Below, piece after piece: positions 1 through 7,500 of a stretch of 11,904 nucleotides of DNA. Numbering within the stretch: the first letter of the stretch is position 1; each line of letters begins with the position of its first letter. The notes below the pieces were generated by a model, which did not search any database, was not told the origin of the DNA, and was given only the letters and a program-made list of their open reading frames with translations. The stretch is taken from assembly GCA_900319595.1 (NCBI GenBank), contig ONOZ01000049.1, positions 1 to 11,904 on the forward strand. The letters run 5' to 3'. The DNA comes from an uncultured Bacteroidales bacterium (GTDB lineage: Bacteria > Bacteroidota > Bacteroidia > Bacteroidales > P3). Position numbers and translations under genes: made by a program.

Positions 1-1118
1 ATACCTTTCAAAGTGTCAATAACCCATTGGTCAATTTCATCAGAGAAATCTTGCAAATCAACATCATCTTCATACTTCATATCCGTATCACGATAAATAT
101 CTATATCGTATCCTGTCAATCTGCTAGCCAATTTGATATTGTATCCTTCCTTACCTATTGCCAAAGAAACTTGGTCGGAATTCATAAACACATCTGCTTT
201 TTTAGTCTGCTCATTTACATTCACAGAAATAACTTTTGCAGGAGCCAATGCACGCGAAATATATAGGTCTATATTAGGTGTGTATGCAATAACGTCTATG
301 TTTTCATTCTTCAATTCTCTAACAATTCCATGAATACGACTTCCTTTCATTCCAACACATGCTCCAACAGGATCAATTCTGTCGTCATAACTCTCCACCG
401 CTAGTTTAGCACGAGACCCTGGCTGACGAACTGCATTTTTAATGGTTATCAATCCGTCATAAATTTCTGGAACTTCCTGTTCAAATAATCTTTCTAAGAA
501 TATAGGAGAAACTCTTGATAGAACAATATGAGGAACAGCGTTTCGCATCTCTACTTTCAACACAACCGCTTTTACATTATCACCTTTACGGAAGAAATCT
601 GTTGGAATCTGTTCTGTTTTTGGTAAAATAAGTTCTATTCCGTCTTCATCCTTTGCCAAAAGTTCCTTCTTCCACACCTGATATACCTCTGCAATAACTA
701 TTTGACCGATTTTTTCCTTGTATTTGGTATATACATTTGCACGTTCGTACTCTTGTATCTTACCAATCAAATTCTGACGAATAGCAAGAATATCCCTACG
801 ACCGAAATCTGTAATATGAATTTCCTCAGCAAACTCATCGCCCTCCTCAAAATCGGGTTCAACTTTTATAGCCTCAGAAAGAGCAATCTGTGCATTCTCA
901 TCTTTCAACTCATCATCATTGACAATGGTTCTTGAACGCCAAATTTCCAAATCTCCTTTGTCTGGATTTACAATTATATCACAATTCTTATCTGTACCAT
1001 ACTTTTTTATAAGAAGACCACGCAAAACGTCTTCCAAGATACGCATAAGTGTCTCTGTATCTATTCCTTTAAGTTCTTTAAATTCCGAAAAAGAATCAAT
1101 CAAACTAAGTTTTTCCAT
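1..1118 (-). CDS. nusA: Transcription termination/antitermination factor NusA, 3' part missing at window edge
   Basis: NusA binds RNA polymerase in the cytoplasm and modulates pausing, termination and antitermination. The frame reads 372 complete codons from the ATG at 1118 with no stop and leaves the window at base 1. The start MEKLSLIDSFSEFKELKG fits the NusA N-terminal domain (about 1-125). An S1-like domain follows (about 133-202), ending in IVLSR. KH1 (about 205-280) carries PGSRAKLAV and DRIDPVGACVGMKGSRI; KH2 (about 285-345) carries LAIGKEGYNIKLASRLTGYDI. These are the most diagnostic NusA segments. Bacteroidales NusA usually lacks the acidic repeats of the Escherichia coli protein, so probably only a few dozen residues are lost (inference). 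It lies 39 bases downstream of rimP with no promoter visible between, so the two are probably cotranscribed. The start has no Shine-Dalgarno sequence, normal for this phylum. Confidence 0.97.
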   Translation of the reverse strand, partial: MEKLSLIDSFSEFKELKGIDTETLMRILEDVLRGLLIKKYGTDKNCDIIVNPDKGDLEIWRSRTIVNDDELKDENAQIALSEAIKVEPDFEEGDEFAEEIHITDFGRRDILAIRQNLIGKIQEYERANVYTKYKEKIGQIVIAEVYQVWKKELLAKDEDGIELILPKTEQIPTDFFRKGDNVKAVVLKVEMRNAVPHIVLSRVSPIFLERLFEQEVPEIYDGLITIKNAVRQPGSRAKLAVESYDDRIDPVGACVGMKGSRIHGIVRELKNENIDVIAYTPNIDLYISRALAPAKVISVNVNEQTKKADVFMNSDQVSLAIGKEGYNIKLASRLTGYDIDIYRDTDMKYEDDVDLQDFSDEIDQWVIDTLKG

Positions 1119-1157
1119 CTGCGATTCTTATGATTTTTATAATTTATAATATTCTGT

Positions 1158-1586
1158 TTACAAACTAATTACAACTCTTGATTTTTTCACTGTGATTAAT
1201 TCAATAATCACTGGTTCTATTTTTTTCTTCTGCGTGATTAGTATTTTTCCATCGCTAACCTCTGTCAAAATACCATTTTCCTTGCTACCATCATCTAAAA
1301 CTACCTCAATATTCTGACCTATATTCTTTTTGTATTGACGTTCCATTACAAAATACTCACCTAATCCAAAAGAAGTTACCGTCAATTCAAAATCTTCTTC
1401 ATCTCTATTCAAATTTTTCTCTATATATTTTGAAACTTCAATACAATTTTCAACAACAACTTTACTATCGGAATCAATCGTAACCGTTATAATGTTATTT
1501 TTTGATACCTTTACTCCAACAAGAAATATTTCCCGTCCCTCTAAATATTCATTTACAATATTTTCTACAAGTTTGCTGTCAATCAT
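1158..1586 (-). CDS. rimP: Ribosome maturation factor RimP
   Basis: RimP binds the 30S precursor and helps late assembly of the small ribosomal subunit in the cytoplasm. The protein is 142 residues from the ATG at 1586, starting MIDSKLVENIVNEYLEG, slightly shorter than the roughly 150 usual for the family. The N-terminal KH-like alpha/beta domain (about 1-72) includes CIEVSKYIEKNLNRDEEDFE. The C-terminal SH3-like barrel (about 75-142) includes NIGQNIEVVLDDGSKENGIL. The family loop usually written SSPGL reads TSFGL here, similar to Bacteroidales homologues. The frame stays open upstream to a TTG at 1646, but that TTG lies inside the predicted -7 promoter element and would add 20 unconserved residues, so ATG 1586 is preferred. 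The gene heads the rimP-nusA operon, a widely conserved pairing. Confidence 0.93.
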   Translation of the reverse strand: MIDSKLVENIVNEYLEGREIFLVGVKVSKNNIITVTIDSDSKVVVENCIEVSKYIEKNLNRDEEDFELTVTSFGLGEYFVMERQYKKNIGQNIEVVLDDGSKENGILTEVSDGKILITQKKKIEPVIIELITVKKSRVVISL

Positions 1587-1638
1587 ATCCCTTTTTCTAA
1601 AAAAGAAGGGGAACTTAAATCGTCCCCCTCTCCATTCC
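1587..1638 (-). promoter_or_regulatory. rimP leader with two mutually exclusive stems
   Basis: This is the predicted untranslated leader of the rimP-nusA transcript, from the expected start point to the base before ATG 1586. In an AT-rich surrounding it holds a run of five G (1628-1624) and four C (1611-1608). Stem 1 pairs GGGGA (1627-1623) with TCCCC (1612-1608) around a 10-base loop. Stem 2 pairs CCCTT (1610-1606) with AAGGG (1593-1589), extended after one mismatch by three weaker pairs (1604-1602 with 1597-1595), and ends two bases before the start codon. Both use C1610-C1608, so only one can form. Stem 2 would bury the initiation region. Control of rimP translation by this switch is inference; the pairing is seen directly. 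Confidence 0.35.
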
Positions 1639-1643
1639 GATTG

Positions 1644-1674
1644 CAAAATTACAACAATATTTTATATTAGCAAA
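1644..1674 (-). promoter_or_regulatory. Bacteroides-type promoter of rimP-nusA
   Basis: On the minus strand TTTG (1674-1671) is followed after exactly 19 bases by TAATTTTG (1651-1644). This matches the Bacteroidota primary sigma factor consensus TTTG / TAnnTTTG with its usual spacing. Transcription would begin near 1638, about 50 bases before the rimP ATG. It sits in the 193-base gap between the EamA gene (stop at 1780) and rimP, so rimP-nusA can be expressed independently of the upstream genes. Confidence 0.75.
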
Positions 1675-1779
1675 GAAAATCAACTATTTTTTATCAAATA
1701 CACTTCCTTTATTTTTCTAAATATATAATATACAAAGCATTATATTCATATAACGTAATACAATATACGTATTATACTA

Positions 1780-2670
1780 TTATTTAGTCCTAAATCTCCA
1801 TTGAGAAAGCAAAACTCCTGCAACAACAATCAAAATTCCAATAATTTTACGAGCAGTAAATATCTCCATACCCATATAGACTGCAGCAAAAATAGTTATA
1901 ATAGGTGCAACATTATTGAAAATACTAACCTTCTCTACACTTAATTGCTTTGCAGCAAAACTATATAAACCATACGAACAAGCAGAACACAAAACCCCCA
2001 AACTCAATAAGTCAAAAATAGGTTGTATTCCCCAATTTGCATCGCCAACATAAGGAAAATCAAAAATAAAAAATAATGGTAAATAAATAATTGCTCCTAT
2101 CAAATTCATATAAGCGGTAATAGAAAAGGCTCCATACGTTCTTAATAATTTTTGTAGAAATACATTATACCAAATAGCCGCCGAAAGTGCAAGCAAAAGT
2201 AATAATAGTCCTCTTATGTCAAAAGCAAATCCATTCTTATTGAAACTCATAAGTATAATACCTACTAAGGATATACCCGCACCTGCGACTAACGACTTTT
2301 TAATTCTTCCACCATAAACCATAGGTATAGCAAAAGCCACCAAAACAGGAATCAACGCAATGATAACAGAGGCAAACGATGCATCTACATATTTCATTCC
2401 AAAATCTTCACCTATAAAATAAATAACAGGCTCTCCCATTGCCAAACAAAGAAAAGAAATAAAATCCTTTTTTTTCATAGGTTCAAGTTTTCCTGCTAAT
2501 TTCAAAGCAATCAACAAAAAAGACGCCCCGATTAGTAATCTTATCAAAACAATAGTAAATACAGGAATATCATTTTCAAGTAATCTTTTGGTCCAAGCAA
2601 AACTTATGCCCGATAAACAAGCATATATACAAATAGCAATATATCCTATGAGTTTATTATTAGTTTTCAT
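1780..2670 (-). CDS. EamA-family (drug/metabolite transporter superfamily) permease
   Basis: Inner-membrane transporter of the DMT superfamily, 296 residues, the usual size for a protein with two EamA domains. About ten hydrophobic segments can be seen, roughly at 7-25, 36-58, 70-88, 97-118, 126-143, 152-172, 183-204, 222-242, 250-270 and 274-290. The two halves are the typical inverted duplication. Family-like stretches include VIIALIPVLVAFAIP with LVGIILMS in the first half, and NNVAPIITIFAAVYMGME with IIGILIVVAGVLLS in the second. The substrate cannot be told from the sequence; relatives export amino acids, metabolites or drugs. Its ATG lies within the last codons of dinB (11-base overlap), so translation is probably coupled to dinB. 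No good terminator follows it before the rimP promoter. Confidence 0.9.
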   Translation of the reverse strand: MKTNNKLIGYIAICIYACLSGISFAWTKRLLENDIPVFTIVLIRLLIGASFLLIALKLAGKLEPMKKKDFISFLCLAMGEPVIYFIGEDFGMKYVDASFASVIIALIPVLVAFAIPMVYGGRIKKSLVAGAGISLVGIILMSFNKNGFAFDIRGLLLLLLALSAAIWYNVFLQKLLRTYGAFSITAYMNLIGAIIYLPLFFIFDFPYVGDANWGIQPIFDLLSLGVLCSACSYGLYSFAAKQLSVEKVSIFNNVAPIITIFAAVYMGMEIFTARKIIGILIVVAGVLLSQWRFRTK

Positions 2671-3727
2671 TTTCTGAAAATAAGTTTAATTCATTATGTT
2701 TATATATTTCTTCATCACTTACTCCTAAACCAATCAAACGAACGGGCTTTTCTTCGTAAGGTATTTGCTTCACAAGTTCTTTCGCTAACGGAAGAATTTG
2801 CTCTTTTGAAATGAGAATCTGTTTTTGTGTATAACTACGTGTCTGTATTGTGAAATCATAGTATTTTATTTTCAATGTCAATCTTTTACCTCTAAATCCT
2901 GTTTTTTTAATTCGTTCTACTAATTCTAACACTACGTTATACAAGGCTATTATCATAGAAGTCTTATCTTTTATGTCGTGTTCCATTGTCTGTTCGCAAC
3001 TGATGGATTTTCTAATCCAATTACTCTCTACTTTGCTTTCGTCAATACCTCGTGCATAGTCGTAAAATACTTTTCCCATTTTGCCGAAATGATGAGTAAG
3101 TTCTATAAGAGACTTGTCTTTAAGTTGCTTGCCTGTATAAATTCCTAAAGAATGCATTTTTACAAGAGTTTTCTTGCCAACACCCCACATTTTCTCTACT
3201 TTCAGATTATCTATAAATTCTTGGGATTGCGAGGGGTGTATAACTTTTAGTCCATTTGGTTTATTCCAGTCCGAAGCAATTTTTGCTAAAAACTTATTGT
3301 ATGAAATACCTACCGAAGAAGTTAAAAGCGTCTCTTTCAGAATTTTTTCTTTCAATTCTTTTGCAATATTTACCGCAAACTCCTCTCCTATTTTATTTGA
3401 TGTTACGTCCATAAATGCCTCATCTAATGAAATGGGTTCTATAATATTTGTATATTCTTTCATTAGCGAGCGTACCATAAGCGAAACTTCCTTATATTTC
3501 TCAAAATGCGGATTAACTATTATCAAATCTTTGCATAATTGCTTGGCTCTCTGGATTGACATTGCCGAATGAACTCCAAATTTTCTTGCCTCATATGATG
3601 CCGCTGCTACTACCGAACGCTGTGCATCTCTACCAACTACTACAGGCTTGCCTCTCAAAGACTGATTATCTCGCTGTTCAACCGAGGCATAAAAAGCATC
3701 CATATCTAAATGTATAATCTTACGCAT
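2660..3727 (-). CDS. dinB: DNA polymerase IV (Y-family translesion polymerase)
   Basis: Error-prone Y-family polymerase that copies past damaged template bases, 355 residues, full length. Palm and active site: HLDMDAFYASVE gives metal ligand D8 (with D10) and a tyrosine at the steric-gate position (Y13, where E. coli has F13). ISLDEAFMDV supplies the second acidic pair D102 and E103. The fingers segment AASYEARKFGVHSAM is typical. A helix-hairpin-helix is seen at about 178-200 (MWGVGKKTLVKMHSLGI). The little-finger domain fills about 235-340. The tail ELNLF (346-350), just before the end, resembles a beta-clamp binding peptide. The ATG directly follows the stop codon of the upstream barrel gene, and the 3' end overlaps the EamA start, so all three are probably one operon. 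All catalytic residues are present, so it should be active. Confidence 0.97.
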   Translation of the reverse strand: MRKIIHLDMDAFYASVEQRDNQSLRGKPVVVGRDAQRSVVAAASYEARKFGVHSAMSIQRAKQLCKDLIIVNPHFEKYKEVSLMVRSLMKEYTNIIEPISLDEAFMDVTSNKIGEEFAVNIAKELKEKILKETLLTSSVGISYNKFLAKIASDWNKPNGLKVIHPSQSQEFIDNLKVEKMWGVGKKTLVKMHSLGIYTGKQLKDKSLIELTHHFGKMGKVFYDYARGIDESKVESNWIRKSISCEQTMEHDIKDKTSMIIALYNVVLELVERIKKTGFRGKRLTLKIKYYDFTIQTRSYTQKQILISKEQILPLAKELVKQIPYEEKPVRLIGLGVSDEEIYKHNELNLFSENEN

Positions 3728-4396
3728 CTAAAACCCCCAACCGACGGACAAAATAAACGGGAAAATTGTAATATGAGTTGCAACATTTTTTTGAGATTTA
3801 TATAAATCGTAATAATCCCATTGATAATCATCAAAATAATGAATTTTACTACGTACAAATCTTATCATATATGTAAAATCTGCAAACAAATGCTTATATT
3901 TCACCTTAAAACCAATAGGAAATACACCTGAATATTGATAATAAGACTCGTCATAATAGTAAGAATTTTTATCATTCATATCCATAACATCAAAATTACA
4001 CCCAATACCAATATGAGGTATCAAAAATAACAATCTAAGGGAATCTATCAATAGATTGTAGCCAAAATTAAATGAAACATTAGTATTAAACATAGAGTTA
4101 TCACTCTTGGTTGCCCATGCATAATCTAAAAAACATGAGAAATATCCGCAAAACGAATGTTGCACAAAAGCATATTGCGAACAAGTCAATCCTATTGCAT
4201 TCCAAGAAGAATGTTGTGCCATCGTTTCTTTAAAAGAATTATCTGCATTCATATGAGAATAAGTTAAACCTATTTCCAACAACTCACTCCCATTAGAATA
4301 CCACATATCGTCAAACATCCATCGCAAAAAAGGATTTTGACACCTAACACCAACAGAACAGACAATTACAAAAAATATTATTAAACACTTTTTCAT
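3728..4396 (-). CDS. Unrecognised exported protein, probably a small outer-membrane beta-barrel
   Basis: I do not recognise the family. The protein is 222 residues from the ATG at 4396. It begins MKK followed by a hydrophobic stretch (about 4-16) and CQNPF, a plausible signal peptide cut before Q20, as is common in Bacteroidota. The cysteine is preceded by Arg, so a lipoprotein site is unlikely. The rest is rich in aromatic residues and alternating strands (for example YNLLIDSLRLLFLIPHIGIG and FPIGFKVKYKHLFADFTYMI) and ends in phenylalanine after LSVGWG, as barrel proteins inserted by BamA often do. The frame is open upstream to an ATG at 4462, but that extension runs through the promoter and terminator, so it is rejected. 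The stop codon directly touches the dinB ATG. A function linked to DNA repair is not evident. Confidence 0.7.
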   Translation of the reverse strand: MKKCLIIFFVIVCSVGVRCQNPFLRWMFDDMWYSNGSELLEIGLTYSHMNADNSFKETMAQHSSWNAIGLTCSQYAFVQHSFCGYFSCFLDYAWATKSDNSMFNTNVSFNFGYNLLIDSLRLLFLIPHIGIGCNFDVMDMNDKNSYYYDESYYQYSGVFPIGFKVKYKHLFADFTYMIRFVRSKIHYFDDYQWDYYDLYKSQKNVATHITIFPFILSVGWGF

Positions 4397-4423
4397 AACT
4401 CGTTTTAGAATATTTCTAATTTG

Positions 4424-4433
4424 CTTTGCAAAG
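4424..4433 (-). promoter_or_regulatory. Perfect 10-base palindrome at the barrel-dinB promoter
   Basis: CTTTGCAAAG is a perfect inverted repeat that shares CTTTG with the -7 element and extends into the expected transcription start. A repressor bound here would block the promoter. However, TTTGCAA also follows -7 elements elsewhere in this phylum, and the rimP promoter in this window has TTTGCAA too, so the symmetry may be accidental. Operator function is inference. Confidence 0.25.
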
Positions 4434-4455
4434 ATACAAAAAAACATATAACAAA
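4429..4455 (-). promoter_or_regulatory. Candidate promoter of the barrel-dinB-EamA unit
   Basis: TATCTTTG (4436-4429) is a full match to the Bacteroidota -7 element TAnnTTTG. The best TTTG upstream (4455-4452) gives a 15-base spacer, shorter than the preferred 19 or so, so the promoter may be weak or need an activator. Transcription would start near 4423, about 27 bases before the preferred ATG at 4396. The TTTG is the end of the T-tract of the terminator of the upstream gene. Confidence 0.5.
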
Positions 4456-4484
4456 AAGGCATCTTCCATAAAGAAAGACACCTT
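4450..4484 (-). terminator. Intrinsic terminator of the giant surface-protein gene
   Basis: On the minus strand AAGGTGTCTT (4484-4475) pairs with AAGATGCCTT (4465-4456) over ten positions, two of them G-T wobbles, around a 9-base loop. The stem runs into five T (4457-4453). It starts 39 bases past the TAG stop of the giant gene (4526-4524), in the right orientation and position for a Rho-independent terminator. Confidence 0.75.
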
Positions 4485-4523
4485 CAAAATATCAACAACC
4501 TAAAAATCAATACTCTATATTAT

Positions 4524-7500
4524 CTATTGCAATTTTATCATCTTCTTAGCAATACGTTTATCGTTATACCTAACTATGTAATAGTAGGTCCCGGAAGGAA
4601 TGTTACTTAATGGCAATGTTATATAGTGCACGCCTGAGGAGAAATTCTGCGAATAATTATAAACCACACGACCATTATTATCTGTAACATCCAAACGTAC
4701 TTCACCATCAACTGGAAGATATATCTCTACACTTGTTTGTTCTATAAATGGATTTGGTACATTTTGCTTAACTACAAAATTATTAGAGTTCGCTTCTCCA
4801 TCAATGGTTTCTATGCCTACATATGTTTGAACCTTAACATATTTGGTAGTATCATTAAATTTGTTGTTATCACCTTCATATTCCACCCAAGCCGTAATAT
4901 TGTATTGACCATCATCTCGGCGTTGTACTCCTTGCTTGAAAGTTAATTCCAATCTATGTCCGTCCGGCTCATCAAATGCTAAGTTAAAGTTTTCCCTAAC
5001 AATGTTTGCATAATTGCCATCTACAACGTATGCAGCCCTAATAAGTTTATTCCCAGCCAATGTTCCTACATGATGAGCAATCAACTGTACTTTGCAAGTA
5101 GTATTCACATTCTGTTCTACCAATATACTATCTGCCTGCAAATCTCTGTAACCAAGATATACCAAACAAGTAGTATCGTTAGAGTTGTCTTCATCATCAG
5201 CATAGCGTACATAAGCACAAACACTTTGATAAATATTTCTATTGATTCTACGTGCAAATGTATGATAACCTATAGTACCCGCTATAAGACCATCTCCGCC
5301 CTTGAAAGTTTCCTCTACAACATCTGTTTTATTACCATTTAGGTAATAACCTACAACAATATCTTTAATTTCTTTAGAAGAACGATTCAAAACCGCTATC
5401 TGCAATCCAAAATCATTATATTGTGCATCATCTAATGTGATATATTTTGCCTCTAAATCTACGGCCGAATTGCTAGAATGTATTCTCTTATACACAGTAT
5501 CATTATCTGGGTAAGTATCTTCAGGTAAACCTACCCAAGATTTAAGATTAACTGTTCCAAAAGAAGTACGATAGGTTGTTCGGAAAGTATAAACATATTC
5601 ATCTCCATTATTCAATGGTGGGTTGAAATGAATTGTTTCTTTCACCACATCTCCACTACCGGCAGAATAATAAACAGGTAAATCTTCCACTGGGTCAAGT
5701 CCATAGTTCTTAACTTTAATTGCTACAGAAATATTATCATTTGAAGCAACCTTCGCCAAAGGCTCTGTAATTTCTAACAAACCTACATCTTTCACAAGTG
5801 GTCCTATGACAAAGTACGCTCTAGCAGTGTCGTTATCTGTGTATAAGTCTTCTGGATTCAATCTTGTATAAGCAGTGATGCTGAATGGATCTGGCATTGT
5901 TACATTCAAATATCTACCATTTTTAAAGACATATTCCATATCACCTGCTACAGGAATATTTGCTATAACATCTTCACATTGTGGAATATGCATATCTTCC
6001 GTCAAGTAACAAACTCTGAAAGATGTCAATGGTTTCTTTCCAAAATTATGAACGGTTACCTTTGGATAAAAATACTGTCCATATGAAGGTAAATAACTCT
6101 CATCCGCCAAAGTCTCCCCGTCCGTCAATATTATTTTGGTTACCCCAGCATCCAAATCTCTCAACGCTCTTTCAATTCTGAAATCATCAATAGCAACTCC
6201 ATCTGCAACACGTCCGTCTCTTGAAGTAAAAATAAACCTAAATTGTACTTGCTTACCTAATTCGCCATTAATTGCATCTATTGAATAAGAAGCTCTTTCC
6301 CAAGTAACATTAGTTTTTGTAAATCCATCTTCACTATCATACCAATTCGTCGCATTAGCATCATTAACCTTGCCTAATGTCGTCCAAACATTTTTGTAGT
6401 TAAGATATTCAACTATCATAGATGCACCTGGTCCCATATCCCTTCTCAACATAAATGACACCGTATCGGGTTTTACACCAGAAATATCAAATATAGGCGT
6501 ATACAATATACTTGTATTGTTCATAGTGTATTGTCCATTTATATTAGTTTTCCAACATATCGGAGCTGAATTTGCTTTGGTGATAACTTTGTTTGCCGTT
6601 GTACTCGGTGTTCCCATCTGCCACAAATTAGATGGCTTTCTTGGGTCTATCTCATAAGCATAAAAATCATTATTTCTGTTACCACTTTCATCAAATGAAG
6701 TAGCATAAGGAATTGTATATATATGGTATGTATAATTATCCAAAGTAATTGTATCATTTGGTCTATACTCCTCACCATCTACATCTATATATGCCTTGAA
6801 ATGATTATGCCCAATATTCAAATCCAAACCCGTCAATGTAACATCCTCTATCTCCGAAGACGCAAGTGTTCCTGTCCATTCAAATTCAGTAGTATCTGTA
6901 TTGTAAATCCATGTTATCTTTGCTGAAGTTAAATTTGTCTTACCTGCATTTCTCAATCTTACAACCAAAGCACTGTTAGTTGTGGTATCTTGCCTTTGAG
7001 GAGAAACAAAACGTACAAGTTCTGCATTAACATCTTTAATAGGAGCAATGTGTATCTTATAATCTTCTATCTCTCCCGCAGAAATTACAGGATAAGTACC
7101 ATTACCAGGATTAGGTCCAAAAGTATGAGTCTCATCATTTTGAGATACTATAATACGCATACGTGTGTAACCACTTCTTGCACCTTCTGGTACTGTAATC
7201 AATGCTCTGTTTATATCCCCAATTTGAGCTGCATCAGAATACACAAGCTCATCTATGGCATCAAATCGTCCATCCCTATTCCAATCAATCCATGCTTTAA
7301 CCCAGCCAGTCAATACAGCATCTTCATCCATACTCATATCGCTTGCAGGAGCAATAGAAATTAGTAAGGAATCTTTTAAACCTCTAAATAATTCAGGTGG
7401 TGCTACTATCTCCGTGTAGTCGCTATAACGGTCTGATAACGCAGCAGACATATTATCCATCGCCGCTAATTGAACTCTTGTTATATCTAAACTTGTAGCA

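Noticed and set aside
1..1118. Plus-strand frames at the left end of the window as small membrane proteins
   Set aside because: They lie antisense to nusA, whose KH and S1 motifs are clear; the hydrophobic look comes from reading AT-rich antisense codons.
1754..1777. Inverted repeat TAATAC / GTATTA just downstream of the EamA stop, considered as a terminator
   Set aside because: The stem is only six A/T-rich pairs and no T-tract follows on the minus strand, so it is too weak to call.
3174..3572. Plus-strand frame of 132 codons inside dinB
   Set aside because: It is the antisense of conserved polymerase motifs, with no promoter and no recognisable protein.
4330..4345. Cysteine after the signal peptide of the barrel protein as a lipoprotein site
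   Set aside because: The residues before it are Gly-Val-Arg; Arg at position -1 does not fit a lipobox.
4821..5831. Periodicity in the C-terminal part of the giant gene as a DNA-level tandem repeat
   Set aside because: The copies share only short protein motifs; no long stretch of near-identical DNA is visible, so recent DNA duplication is not supported.
6990..7364. Plus-strand frame of 124 codons inside the giant gene
   Set aside because: It is antisense to the GEVED module, has no family resemblance, and its composition is that of a reverse-strand shadow.
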